From: Triplophysa rosa
Lineage: Eukaryota; Chordata; Actinopteri; Cypriniformes; Nemacheilidae
DNA length: 64,000 bases
Direction: 5' to 3'
Assembly (NCBI RefSeq): GCF_024868665.1
Contig: NC_079902.1
Location: 10,918,266-10,982,265, forward strand
In this document: positions 1-14,100 of the stretch, piece by piece
Layout: every line of letters starts with the position of its first letter
Numbering within the stretch: the stretch's first letter is position 1
Notes under the pieces: generated by a model
What the model was told of the DNA's origin: nothing
The model's database searches: none
Seen by the model: only the letters and a program-made list of their open reading frames with translations
Translations under genes and position numbers: made by a program

Positions 1-1900
1 CCCACCCAGATTTGTAACACATGAAAAAGGCCAACAATGTAAGTGTGTTAAGAGAGGATGACACTGTTGAATTAGCTTGAGGAAAAAGTACACTCCAAAT
101 GCAATTTTGACCATGAGTCATGTTGTTGTAAACCAAGAAACTTGCCCTATTTGCTGTAAAAACTTAAGAGATGGCTCTGATGTGGTTGAGGTTCATCAGA
201 AGGGAGCTGATGGAATAAACAATGCAAGTGTACAAAGAGGCGATAACGTACACAACGAGGTGATTGAGACATCTGTCCACCAGCAAATGTCCACGAAAAG
301 CTCTTTGCACTGACTTTCCAGTCATCATGTGCTGGACGGCATTTGATCCATAGACAACTTCCATAATGTTCCTGAGTCCTGTTCCTTCCATCAGTGTGCC
401 TATTGCACCAAGTAGGTTCATAAAAGTATGAAAACCTCCAAGCATTAAGACTATGCTTTTAAGGGGACTACTCTGTGGCGCATCCATGATCATCTCTGCT
501 GCTTATAGTTGTACATGTACAATCATGCACATGTATCAGGCACCAGTATTCCTGGTCTAGGAGGAATACAAAGGAGTAATGGTAATTTTAAGGACCTGAC
601 GGCCACCATTTTGAAAATGGGGCCTTTCTTGGAGTCAAACTTTTTGGAGTCAAATTTTTTAAGTACATCTGATACTACTGTAAACCACTGAGAAAGCTTT
701 TGTTAGAATTTTTTTGGGGTTAAGTCATATTTGCAGCTGACTAATGAGAGCAGCACAAAAGAAAGTCATGCTGGTTGAAATTATATGATTGTGAGTGAAT
801 AATGGCATTTTTATTTTAGGGTCAACTACACTTTAAATAGACTAATGAGTGAGTGAGCACAAAGGTCACCAGACCATACTGAGAAACAAACTGATTACTG
901 TACAGAGCACAGCTGGACCAGATTTCCATGCAAGCAAGCTTAGGTCAATAAGAGTTAAACAGAAGAATAAAGTCAGCTAGCAGATATATAATGTATATAA
1001 TGTTGAAAAATCTGACCGAAGCACAATATTTGTTTGGGTTTTTAGTCTGGCCCTGATTATGTTAAATATGAATAGTGGTTGGTTGCAAAGGATTGCTGGT
1101 GTTGTGTGAGTTTAATGCATGCTTCTTCTTCAGCTGGGAATATATTAGCCGACCGTCAGCCATTACACTTTGCTTTATTCTTAGCTGTCGCCTCTGGTGT
1201 CTTCCTTTCTCTCTCTTTCTCACCCACTTTTGTTCTGTCTCCTGCTTTTCCCTTCACTTCTTAATAATTTACATGTATTTGATCCCGGAGTTTATTCTGA
1301 TTTAATGAGATAAACCCCTGTGAAAAATATTCTCTCAGGTGACAAGAAAAAGAGTAAACATTCATCAATTAATGTACTTTGCTTGAACTCCTTCCATATT
1401 TACAGTATAAGCATATGGAGTGGTTGAAAATAACTGGAAAACTTATAACAGATTATAAAACAGCTGCTATGCATTCAGTCGTGTACACTGAGGTATCGGG
1501 TGTTTTTGAAGTCTGCTGAACACCTGCCAAACTTTGTAACACTATGATGTAAGATAAAGCATCGAGGCTAAGTTGAAGGGTTTGATCCAAATATTAACAC
1601 AACCTGATTTAATGGTTTTAATGGTAAAAAAATATTTTATATTTAATTTCTATTAATATATTATTATTTATTGTATGTATTCCATTAAAATACTCATCAG
1701 TTATTGATTCTTTGCTGAGGTCAACCGGAAGTTCAGTTTGGGCCACATTGTCATGGCGGTACAAAGGACTCAGATGCAGGAGATGAAGGCAAAAGAAAAA
1801 GATTTATTTATGTAGAAATGATAACTTCATAGACTAAGACAATATAAGAAAACAGAAAAAAGAAACAAACTTAACACACATAATGTGTTTATGTTGTTTT
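1..1900. other. Non-coding flank, nothing recognised
   Basis: AT-rich DNA with only short spurious open frames, none with a recognisable family signature or splice context. Confidence 0.6.
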
Positions 1901-1914
1901 TGCTAAAACCATTT

Positions 1915-3276
1915 ATAGACGGTTTCATCTTAACAACATAAACAAACGTTACAGCGCATGTGCACTTTTGTGACCCCAACTTAACAACATTCACAAACAC
2001 ATCCACAAACAATAGAGTGCCTGTAAATTATTTCTGATAACAATCAAAAGAAACCGAGAAGAACCGTTACTTGGCTAAACTTGTCAGACTGCGATACCAA
2101 GCTCAACCGCTAGATGTCAATGTACCATACGGTTTGTTTAAATGCGACCAAACTGCAGTACCCATTCAACAAACTGTTTATTTAAAGTGGCCGTAACTCA
2201 GACAGTTTCTGCATATCTCATGTTAATCTTGAGTACTTACAGAATAGTACCGTAACCTTCAAATATCAGTAGAGTCTTTAGTTTGATCACATTTATAAAA
2301 GACAGATACAGCTGTATGATTATTTCCGAAAACATACGACGTGTGCGGGAGGGGTGGGCGGAGCGGAACTAAAGCACCCATTGTCAACAAAACACAGACA
2401 TCAGTTTAACTTACCGCGTGCGGTTCCATCTATCAGTTTCAAACGATCTCCAAATCCAGTGTTATATCTACCGTTTATATAACATTCATCACCCAAATGC
2501 ATTGAACAAACAAACACAGCTGAACTTCGCGAACGTAGTGCTTTCTCTCTCCTGCACAGATGTGAAAGTGACTTGTGCGCATGCTCCTTCTCCCGCTCTC
2601 CTTGGTTGACGCGTGGGCGTGCTTTTCCGGGAGAATTGTCCAATAAGGGAAAAGAAAAGTTATTACGAAACAGGTTTCCGAAACCTATACGAACGCTAGG
2701 GGAGTGTATCGAGCACAGAAATACTACGTCATACGTCCAACTCGTTTTTGACAAGTTGACCATGTTAAGGATGAGAAGCCAGCATGTTTAACATTGTAAA
2801 TAAGTCTGAATGCATGAAACCCCGTTGCACCCCCCTTTAATAAAATGAGCATACAACAGTATATAGACCGTTTCATCGGACGCGTGCGCGCCTGACCACG
2901 GTCAACTTCCAGTTTGTGTTTGGCTAGTGTCTAATAATATAACTCTATATATTATAATTTGTATTTTTATTTTACTGTATAATAATTGTATTAAATAAAT
3001 GATTTGTTGAATTTTGTTGTATGTTCTTTTATTAAATAAACAGTTTGTTGAATGGGTCCTGTAGTGTGGTCGCATTTAAAGAAACCGTATGCTACATTGA
3101 CATCTAAATGTCAAATATTGGAGAGACGGTTCTTCTCGGTTTCTTTTGATTGTTATCAGAAATAATCTACAGGCACTCTATTGTTTGTGAATGTGTACCG
3201 GGAATTAAGTTGGGGGTCACAAAAGTGCACATGCGCAGTAACGTTCGTTTATGTTGTTAAAAACCGTTATAGAATG
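1915..3276. repeat. Long inverted repeat (about 270-bp arms)
   Basis: The left arm (about 1915-2186) and right arm (about 3018-3276) are reverse complements at roughly 85-90% by eye, with shared blocks such as caatagagtgcctgta, gaaaccgagaagaaccgt and cattcaacaaactgttta. The 0.83 kb centre is GC-rich in part. The arms look like two head-to-head copies of one short DNA transposon or a foldback element; the segment from 2085 also resembles the element at 56714. Confidence 0.75.
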
Positions 3277-4427
3277 TTCTTCTCTGAATTTTTAATGGTG
3301 TTTTATTGCGCATCTGGTGAACCTTTGGCTTTTATGGCCATTAAAGAGCATTTTCCAGTCGCTTTGTTAACATTTTCACATGACATTATATGACTGTTTC
3401 TTCTTGACTTGCACAGTGTTAATCATAATGGCTTACATGTGCTCCAGTTCACTCAGCATGGAACAGCAACATCCTTGTGTAGAGATATTAAATAATTAAT
3501 TGGGATTGTGTATACCTGTTGAGTAACAGCACTCAAGCCCGGGGTCGTATTTTAGGTCAGGGTTGAAAAAAATGAAGAAAACATCTTAATATTTTTATTT
3601 GATTCTAACTGTGTGTTGTTTCTGTTATACAGAAAGAATAAGTGTGTTTTAACCTGCTGTGCTCACTCTCTCCTTCACTGGAGGAAAGAGACTGCAAAAT
3701 ATTGCCTTTGCAGACTGCAAAGCGCTGTGAAATTATAGAGGACCTGTGGAGATGAAGCTCTCCATGAATTGATGATAGGCTATATTTCATGAATATAACA
3801 CTTGTTTTTATAAAAGAAAAATATTGTTGAATTTGAGGAAATGTTTCAATGCAACATTACTTTAGTGTTTAGACTATTTTTGGATTTATGGTTTTATGTT
3901 AAGAAAAATAACTGAATTAAATTTTGGTATGTCTGGCAACTTAAGCTCTGGAAATTTTCAAGGACGGTCCTTTGTTATCATTTGTATATTTCGTTTTTAT
4001 GATGGTCTGAAGAGTTCTGTAATATATTTGCTTACCGGACTGAAAGGAACGTTATTGTTTTCATGGTAATAACAGAGTTAAAGGAGGAATTTCGAACACA
4101 AGCATTATGAAGAAAGGTAATTTCATTTCACACCCGGTCGTAACATGCCCAAAATGAGATTGCATAAACAGTTTAGGGTTTAAGATAAGCGGCAGATTTG
4201 AAATCTTTACGAGCCTAACACAACATGACTTTATGAAACCCCTCTCTTTAGCCGAACCCAAAATGTAAATGTTGGCAATTCAATTACATGTTCTGCTCTG
4301 GAATACCGAGCCATTGTTACTCCAGCTGTCTAAAGCCTTCAGGTTGGACTGAGACTCATTGATAGAAGAATCTTGACTCTGCAGAAAGAAGTAAACATAC
4401 ACACAAACACGCATGCACAACTATACA

Positions 4428-4697
4428 CATTTTCATCATTTACTTAATCTCATGTCATTTCAATCCTGTATGACTTTCTTTCTTCTGAAGAACACAAAAG
4501 AAGATTTTATGAAGAACTTTGGTAACCAAACAACAACATTGACTTCCATTGTATAGACACACGACCACTGAGACATTTCTCAATATATTTTCCTCTGTGT
4601 TCCACAGAAGAAAGAGTCATATACAAGTTTTGAAAAACACGTGGGTGAATAAACGATGACATATATTTACATTTTTGGATGAACTGTTCCTTTACTG
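4428..4697. mobile_element. Cyprinid-type MITE remnant
   Basis: Typical landmarks: catgtcatttcaatcctgta, tgactttctttcttctg, aacacaaaagaagat, acattgacttccattgtat, agacatttctcaatat and a terminal tttttggatgaactgttcctt. It matches a very common fish non-autonomous DNA element whose intact ends read agttcacccaaaaatg. Confidence 0.6.
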
Positions 4698-6243
4698 AAC
4701 TATTTTAATCTATGACTTGCATAAAATTGGATCATTTAGTTTCATGTTTAGGTTACCTGAAAACTTTTACTGGAGATTTTGTCACAGATATGGCTTTGTT
4801 TGTTCTTGAAAAAAATGGGAACATAAAAAGTACCACAGTGATATCGCTCATGTATAGCTCATTTGTCGTTGGTTAAACAAAACTGATGATGTCACAACTC
4901 ATCCTGTGTCAACGCTCCCTATGCACCACACCTCACATTTTCTTTTGTCAAGGTGTGCTGTTACCCATCGAATATACGTAAGCCATATAAAGTGGTACCT
5001 TTATATAGCCAGTGTGTTTCATATAGAATTTAATCATGCTATTCTATTTACTGGTGCGGGGCTGTCTCATCACCACTTGAAATCCTCCTCTGAGAGTTAG
5101 CCTGGGATTTAAATGTGTCATTATAAAAAATAGCAATCCAAAAAAATTCTCCACAGATGGGGGCGGCTACTCTACGGCTCATCCTTTAAGATCTTAGGAT
5201 CTGGGGAAATCAGGGGGTGGAGGTACTCAAAGAAAGCCTGATCCCTTGTCAAGCCAGCGCATGAGACAAATGTAATTATTTAAGCTTTTGCTGATATAAA
5301 CGCACTTCCCGACAAATGTCCAGAAATAACCATCTGTGGGCACGAAAACACGTCAATGAATAGAGAGGAAGCACATCAATGGGTATTAAGAGCACCAGTG
5401 GGATCATTTCAGAAATGAATCGCTCTCAGTGGAGGGTGTCCAAAAAACAGACAGGCTTTATTGTGTCTGGAATAGGGGAGTGTTGTATTGATAAAATAGC
5501 CTACATACTGTAATCCTTAAGGGTCCTGTTGATAAACCATTAGCATGATAGCATAGATTTATGAGACTGAGTTTGTCTTATAAATAAACCTGCAATTTCA
5601 ACCAACATTAAAAGACAATAATAATGAAAGCGGGACATCCACTTTTTCCATTGAGCATGCATTCATCTTGTTTTCATTTCAGTTTATTCAGCACAGTTTC
5701 ACATGTAAGAGTTCAAGGGGAGACAAGATTTGTTCCGTTTTATCTGTTTATGTTGTAAACAAGAATATACATGTACAAGTGGTAGCTGTGTTTTCAACTT
5801 GGTCTATGATGAAATGTGGACGTTGTTTCCAGCGCCTTCTGTTTTTTGTTCATCATTAGATTAGACTTAAGATACTGCTTGTTGTCATATAACATAATAG
5901 CATTACATAATGATTAAATAAATCATTTATAAATAATTTTTGACAGGTTTATAGAATTCTGTTATGGTACTGTACATGTTTTTGGGGAATTTTCCCCTTT
6001 TGTTCAAATACAATTACATTTTAATTCAAACCTAAATCTGTCATGAGAACTGTCATTATCTTTGAAAAAGCAAATATATATTTTAATATAAACCCAATAA
6101 ATCAAACCCAAAAAACATAAAATATATCGCTGCTGTCCTTCAGAAACCGTGTATATCCATTTTTCGTGATTTTAATTTTTTGCCATAAATCATCATAAGT
6201 CACCCTTTATGTTTGTCAGTGGGTTTTGAAAATACCCAAAAAG

Positions 6244-6917
6244 TAGGGATACACCGAAAAGAATTAACTGATAATTCTTTAACATTGGAAGCCGTTAACC
6301 GATATATGGCCGATATACTGTATCTAAATATTAATATAAAATTCCCTAAGACTGAAAAAAAGGCAAAAATTGGACAACTGCTTTTATTTGAAAACATTCA
6401 CTGCAGAAAACAAGGTAACCATTAGTTCTCTGTTTTTCCCTGAAAATCATGTACCAATCCTACTTTACACTAGTTAACGATTCTTTAACCTTCAGACTTT
6501 TCTGGTATTTTTTATTTAATAAACAAATGATAGAAAATCTTCCAGAGCAACCCAGAAAAATAGGCACGTGTCTAACAGGTCTCAAGACAGAAAGCATTCA
6601 GACAGTAGTCTGATTCAAACAAATGCTTTTGTTACTATAATTTACACATTCATAAATACTGTATCTACATACTGTACCTACATCAACAATGTTTTGCTAA
6701 TAGCAGTAAGTGAATGATCACGACAGAAAGACAGTACTGTACTGTATTTTAACTGTGAGCAGCGTGCAGCTGAAGAAGTTTGACCAGAGGAAATGATTTA
6801 TGATTTATCTGCAATAATATATCGGCCTAAATTTTATTATCAGCCGATACGATAACATTAAAAATGACCCTTTATCGCCCGATACCGATATGGCCGATAA
6901 TTTATCGTGCATCCCAA
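6244..6917. mobile_element. Non-autonomous hAT-type element
   Basis: Ends TAGGGATACACCGA and, inverted, TTGGGATGCACGATAA; interior rich in ccgatatatggccgata motifs. Flanked by ccaaaaag (6236-6243) and ctaaaaag (6918-6925), 7 of 8 matching, as expected for the 8-bp target duplication of hAT elements. Confidence 0.65.
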
Positions 6918-7301
6918 CTAAAAAGTATTCAACAGTGCTTGTCAACTTTGACAATTATTTTTCATGTCTTGAAAAACAGTGCATTTGGACATCCCAGGTT
7001 TCAGAAGGACAGCAACGATATTTAGCACTCTCTGCACATGAATAAAAATCACTAAATTCAACAGTGGAGCACTTCTCAATCTGCTTACTTGGCACCTTGT
7101 TCTTCATCAGATAACATATGTATGAATAAAAACATTTGCATTGTGAACTTGTAAACACTGTAACACGCTATTTGTAATGCATCCTTTATAAAAGCAACAG
7201 GTACACCTGTATATACGATACAAACATTTGTTATAAATACTCTGGAAGCAGCTGAGATGGATATTTGGTATGTTTTTCTCACAGTGCCCGTATTTGGGAT
7301 G

Positions 7302-8170
7302 TCATACAGAGTCTGCTTTTACTTGGTTGTTGTTTGTCATAAAAGGGGATGGCTTGCTTCTAATTCGTTCCGCAGCGTCATTCGAACTCTCCGGGAAGAA
7401 CATTCGTGCCGTGCAGAGCGAGATGATAATTTTTTTGTACTCTCTTCTAAAGTTTTGGTTCAGCAGTCCATACACTATGGCATTAAGGCAGCTATTGAAA
7501 TAGGCCATAAAATAACTAGATACAAAAAACCACTCTGGGATCAGCGGCGCGACCCGACCGGGGTCCACGGCGACCGCCAGACCGATGAAATTAAGTGGGG
7601 CCCAGCACACAGCAAACAGAACAAACACCACAAACATGGTGATGAAATTCCTCACGTCCTGTGGTGTGAGCTTGGGCCTGAACTCGGGTTTGACACGCCT
7701 CCTCACCTGAATCACCAAGATCCAGATTCTCAGGTAGCAGTAGGTCACAATCATGATTGGAAGAATGAAATGAAAGAACACGACGGCGATGGTGTACGCC
7801 GAACTGGCCGACTGCGCAAACGTACAAGAGTAAACCCTGGGGTCATACTGCAGGGAGCCTACATAAAAGTTCGGCACTATCGCGACCACAGTCAGTATCC
7901 AGATTAGAAGGACGTAACATAGGGAGTTCTTGTCGCTGTATAGCTTGTCATACTTGAGACTGTGGCAGATGTAGCAGTAGCGATTGATGGCGATGCCAGT
8001 GATGTTAAATATAGATCCAATCACGCTCAGTCCCATCAGAAATCCACTGATTTGGCAGTGGACGAATCCCAAATTCCATCCATTATGGAAAATGGATACC
8101 AGCACCAGTGGATAAGGGTACACGGCTACCACCAGATCAGCTACCGCCAGGCTCACTACGAAAAAATTTC
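7302..8170 (-). CDS. mtnr1a: mtnr1a exon 2 (TM2 to C-terminus)
   Basis: The acceptor is a T-rich tract followed by gcag at 8171-8174 (minus strand); the first two bases complete the split glycine codon. It encodes TM2 to TM7 and the tail in one exon, 288 residues, TGA at 7302-7304. Conserved cysteine of the extracellular disulfide near residue 101; NRY at the TM3 end. The 216-residue open frame on the opposite strand at 7257-7907 is an antisense shadow. Confidence 0.96.
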
Positions 8171-11100
8171 CTGCAAAAAAAATAACAAGTACAGTTAAGA
8201 AAATGTTGCAATATCTAATGCAATATTACGATAATAGAATCCAGGTTTCATCTGACCGCCTTTTTTTATCAGACAGAATTCTGCAGATGGCTTGTCAGGT
8301 TCGATAAAGCCATCAGATTAGATTTGTATGAAGATTCAGCATGACATTTTTCAAAAACAAAGTTTCGGCCGGTTATATATATTCTGTCCTTGTCAGCGTG
8401 GATGCCAGTATACTTTTACACCATGACCTTTATCACATCTAATTAAATCATATCTTTCCTAAGTCTGTCAGCTGCTTTCACTAATAAAAGGATTTGAATT
8501 GCATCTGTTATTGTCACATGGTATTTCACTCGCCATTCACTTTTGGGCCTCATGTTAGGAAACACAAACTGATGAAGCCAGAGTATACACTGTAAAAAAA
8601 TATTGCCCCATTTAGTGTTCTTAACATCATTTTTTTTAAATCATGCCGCGTTTGCGAAAACTCGGCTTTAGGATATTTCCCACATCGAACCCTAAGATAA
8701 CGTCTGCAACGGCCAATGGCGTTAGAGTTCCAGACCTTATTTCTGTGTTTGAGTTGGGAAATATATATAACAAATTCCGACGTGTCTCGAACGCAGCATT
8801 ACAGAGTCGATGATATCGACAATATTGTTACATCCCTAAAAGTAAGTGCATGTTATTGGACTTATTTTCTATATTTTGCCTTCATAACATGCATTGGCCT
8901 ATTAATGCTTATAATGATTGAGTTTGGAACGGTTTTATGTTGTAATTTAGTTACGTTGGGCTTATATTACCACATGCACACATGTATGGATACTGATCCT
9001 ACTTTGAGTTGTTGTGGTGACAATTAAACAGATTACTACCAAATATCAGACATCAATTGACTCTGTCTTGTTCACCTCACACACAGTGTAGCCAGCTAAT
9101 GCTAATGCGCTAACGTGACCGAACCGGAGAATCTATCGGCCAAACGGAAAGATTTATCTTATAAAAAATGTCCAATTATCGGCTGATAAATCGGCCTTGG
9201 CAATATATCGGTCGACCACTACTTCAGGCATTTATGTTAACAGCGTCATATATTTTTTTGCTGACCAATGAAGTGGAGCTGCAAATTCTGCTTCCTCACA
9301 ACACCACAACAATGCATTGTCATAAGACACTATAATTTCAAGCCATTGATAACAGGTTAAGTAAAAATACAATACTTTTGTCTTACTGTATATATTCAAT
9401 CATAAATTTAGCATTGCTATTAAGTCTTCTCTAAAAATGACTATTGCTATAACATAACTTACTAAAACATTGGTTACGGTGTCATCTTCCCACAGTTAAA
9501 ACGTAGATTGTGAGTGGATGAGAGACAATAAAAGTTTAAATGTTTAAATGGTAAGATGCTTTATTCCTCGTTTACATTCGGTAAATAAAGTAACTTTATT
9601 GGTAGTTCATTGGTAATGAACGTGCAGTATTCTAGTTTGTAAAAAAAATCGTAATTCATTATTATCTAATAGTTTTGAGGCGAGATCTGGTCTAGTAAGT
9701 GGCACAGCGTTGTTACGTGATGTTTAAGGAAAATGTCCATTAATTTAACTATTTGTGGCTTGTGTTGTGAAAACATGCTCCCCTGCATTTCAGACATTTT
9801 GCCTAAACACATTTATTTTGCACATTGTGACTTGAATCTGGCTTATTTTTATTTATTTGTTTTATTATAAAGGTATATTATGTTCTAAGCAAATTCTGTA
9901 AATGAATGCAAGATTGTTTTTAGGTGCATCAATGTTGCGCTGCACTTTGCTCTGTACCCTTGTTAACCGCCTGGTTTTGTCCACACACCATAGGCGTAAT
10001 TTGCGGGTGGATGGGTGGGTCATGTCCCCACCACTTTTTGCCAAGGTCAATTTTGTCCCCACCACTTATTGTAAGAAATAAAAAATACTGAGCGTCTATT
10101 TACCATGCAAGTAGCCCGCTTTGTAAGCAGAGGCTATTTTTACTAACTCCGCCCATCAGTTTCAGATTGGAATAGACAATATGTAAGAATTCACACGAAA
10201 CTTAACTGCTCCGGTGGCGTAGAGCGTAAAGCAAGTGTTACCTGCTTCATGTCGTCGTGGGTTCGCGACTGCTGTTTGCTGAACTTTTTTCCTATCACAT
10301 ATCAGATTGTAAAGGTATTTATTTTTAATAAAATTATGAAAATATTTGAAAATGGCTGTTCAAGTCACACATGTACCAAACATTTTGCGCTTAATTGCAC
10401 TTAATTGCACTTTGGTGCTATATATTCGTCCTTATTGTTCTCGACATGCGGTTGCTATCACCTATTGCAAGATTAATTACATTTTGATACTTGATAGAAA
10501 ACTCCAATAAATGGAAAAAGTCACAACTTTGTAGTTTCATGAGTTCAAAACAAAATTTAGAAAGTTTGTTGTATATTTGTAGCCTATCAGGCAATGCCCG
10601 TAGTAATTAGTGAAAATAAGATTTTTTTAAAGATGTTATTTTCCATCTGTTTCCCCTGTATATTTGAATGTTTGTCCTTATTAGCAGGGGGTTGTCAAAC
10701 ACCAAATTTTTAACATGGGGAAAACACACATTCGTTTCAGTAGTTTTTGTTTCATCATGAATTAATACGTTTAATTACGTACGGCAACAGCCATCCTTAC
10801 ATATAATAAAGCACAACATGCTTTAAATTATATATTGATGAAAACATGATATAGTTTAAAAACAAATGTAAGCAGATCTGATATGTGATGTGAAAATTTA
10901 GAATAGTGAGATCAGCGGATTCGAACCTGCTTTACGGCAGTGTCAATATTACTTGTCATGCGTCTTTCGCACTAACGTTACACCACTGAAGCCGTCGATA
11001 AAGCGGCACAGTTTTTATACTGTTTTCTAGAGGAGTCACCTAAATGTTTCGCGCTTGTGACGTCCATGAATATTCCCAACGAGTTCTTACAGAAACAATT

Positions 11101-14100
11101 TATTAAAGTATTGTTTGTGTCGTCTTTGTCCCCACCACTTTTCAAAACAAAGTTACGCCACTGCCCCACACACACACACACACACATACATGCGATTCGA
11201 CTATCTTTCGACTATAGGCAAGACGTGACAATTCTGATTAGACTATGCAAATCCTTAGTCGAGGACACCCATAATGTAAACATTGTAAGAAATTAATGCC
11301 ATACACCTCTGCTAACACGAGCACCATGTAGAAGCACATAGAAAATAACAAGAGCTCTTTACAGAAAGCTGCGAAAAACGGAGAGCAATTCAGTTCGCAT
11401 TAAAGGGCAAACAACGATAACAAATGCATTTTCAGCTAAAGTTTCAACGTCAAGTGCAAGAGCAACGGCAATAATAAGAGACATCACCGTTTTCATTTCC
11501 GCTGATATGAGGCCATTTTCTGTGATGGAAAATCTGGGATTTTGGCGATTCATCCACACACTGGAACCAAAGTACGCCATCCCGTCATGCGCACATTTTA
11601 CTCGCACATTGTCCTGACCCTCTACAAAGAGTGCAAAGTAAACGTTGTACAGACTCTGAAAGAGGCAGAAACCATTGCCTTAACTACTGACAGTTGGACT
11701 ATATCACAATTACAGCTCACATGATCAACAGTAACTGGGACATGGTACATTTTGTACTGCAGACTCGCCCACATTTTGAATCCCACACAGGGTCAAACAT
11801 CGCTGAAGTTTTACAAGCAGCTGTCGCTGACTGGGATCTTAAAAAGCCAAACCATGGCATCGCTACTGTGACAGATAATGCTCGTAATATGGATGTGGGG
11901 CAGGATTTGAGCCGCACATCAAATGCCTTGTCGAAGCAGAAGCTGAACTGCCACCAGACAAATTAATAATGGACGTCACCACGCGATGGAATTCAACTTT
12001 GGATATGATGGTTCATTACCTGGAGCAGCAAGCTGCCATAGCAGCAGCGCTCATCAGCCCAGAGATAAGACAGCATGCCTGAAACACACTGGACAACGTC
12101 GACATCGTGAATGCTGAAAGACCTTGTGAAGCTTCTGAATCCTTTAAAGACAGCTACCACAGTCTTGTGTGAAGAGAAGACCCCACAGTGTCTCTCATTG
12201 TGCCACTGAAGAACACGATTGAACAAAGCACGGCACCAAATGACGGTGATTCCCCCACTGTGGCCGACATCAAGACAGCAATCCTCAGTAATATTTCAGG
12301 GAGATACAGCGGGGATGCATACAACTACCTTCTAGAGAGCACAGCGCTGGACCCAAGATTCCAGACTCTACCTCAGCTAGACCATAACCAGCGCGAAGGT
12401 GTGATCCAGATGATACAGAAAAGGATGGAACAGTTGCTGCAAAAACAATTATAATTAATTTGAATTGCTTTCCTCTTTTTGTGTGTGTGAGAAATGCTTT
12501 CGTCCTTGAAGATTTATGTTACCAAATTGAAGGTGCGCGTTAGAAACATGCAGCATCAGAGTGTGTTTGTGTTGAAAGGGAGAGGGGGACTGCTTTGCTG
12601 CTAATTAAGGTTAAAGCCAGCTTTTCTGTTGTTTAAAGCCCACAGATGAGAAGATGGAGAGTAAAGAAGAGACATCAGCTCACTTTTCCACACATTGGAG
12701 AGATGGGGCTCTTGTAGCTGAGGGTGGAGCGGAGTCAGAAGAGACAGAACCTGCTTCCAAGAAGACCACGCTTGAGGATCTGCTAGGGGATTCTTTCTCT
12801 AAGACAGAACAGTCCAGCAAAGGGATTGAGAGGGAAATTGAACTTTGCAGAAGAGAGGCATCTATCCCACTCAGTTGCTGCCCCCTGAAGTGGTGGAGAG
12901 AAAACAGCTGCAAATATCCTTTGCTGTCTCCTCTTGTCAAAGAATATCTTTCCATTTCTGCTACCTCTGTTCCAAATGAGCATCTTTTTAACTGCAGGAG
13001 ACATAGATACTACCCAGAGGTCACAAATGCTGCCAGAAAATGTAGGCATGCTAATATTCTTAAAAAAGAACATGACCATATCTTAGGCTGTGTAGTTCCT
13101 CTTTTAGCTCTTTTTCATGCTAAAAGAAAAATATTTCAGTATTTCTTTGCACTTTGAGTTTTAATACAGCACTACTGGTGGTTACAGTAATTATGGTTAT
13201 TTGTTATCTGATATTTGTATAGGGATATTTGTGTTATTTATTTTTATCTATACTGTTCATGATTTTTGTGCAATTACTTCCCTGCGAGTTTGTGGCAAAA
13301 CATTTTGCAGTGTTACTGTTTACTACTGCATAGTGCATAATATAATTTATTAAAATAGAAGTTTAATTTGTTTCAGTCTCGTCTTGTGGGATAAGTGTCT
13401 CGTCACACCCCAAGTATCGAAGCATTTCTAAACGATACTAGGGCTGCAACTAACGATTATTTTAATTGTCGACTAATCTAGCGATTCTTTTTCGATTAGT
13501 CGACTAATCTAACGATTATTATTTTTTATTAATCTAATAAAGAGTTTTTGGATTACTTTATTAATCCTTTGGCAAACTTTGCAAATAAACAATAAGTTCT
13601 AGTATTTTCTTACATTATAAAGCAAATCATACTTTTTACTCCACTACATCTTATAAATAAATATTGTTGTTTTAACATTTTAATCCGTGTTTACATTAAA
13701 ATCACTATCTTCTTTTAATTAAGCAGTTTTAATTTTAAAAGTAAAAAAATACTGATTTTTATGTACTTAAGTACAGTATTAAAAGTAAAAAAAAACTTTT
13801 TTTATATATATATATATACTCTATATACTGTGATAGGCTATATGAGACCAGTTTTTTTTATTGCACTTATGCTTTTTGTTGTCCTTATGTTGTTCCAATT
13901 GCTTCCATTGTTTCCCTCATCTGTAGGTCGCTTTTGATAAAAGCGTCTGCTAAATGACTAAATGTAAATGTAAAAACATTTAAAAATGTGTTTATGAAAT
14001 ACTAGAGCATGTTATATGCTCTGTATTTTTTTCCTCCAAGTAATATCTGACTCTATTTTCAGTCTCATAATGTAATTGAGTAAAAGTAAAATACTACTAT

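Larger units (their letters stand above)
9990..11162. mobile_element. DNA element with tRNA-like inner ends
   Basis: Outer ends TAGGCGTAATTT and, inverted, AGTGGCGTAACTTT. GTCCCCACCACTT occurs twice near the left end and once near the right end, all in direct orientation. Inside lie two tRNA-like segments facing each other (about 10210-10275 plus, 10912-10995 minus). No coding capacity is seen; boundaries are approximate. Confidence 0.45.

Noticed and set aside
2401..2763. 120-residue minus-strand frame
   Set aside because: It lies in the centre of the inverted repeat, has no recognisable motif, and fits chance opening in GC-richer repeat DNA.
7257..7907. 216-residue open frame on the plus strand
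   Set aside because: It is exactly antisense to mtnr1a exon 2, whose protein is unmistakable; this frame has no family resemblance.
10210..10995. Functional tRNA genes
   Set aside because: B boxes are good but the stems are poorly paired and both lie inside a repeat, so relic status is more likely.
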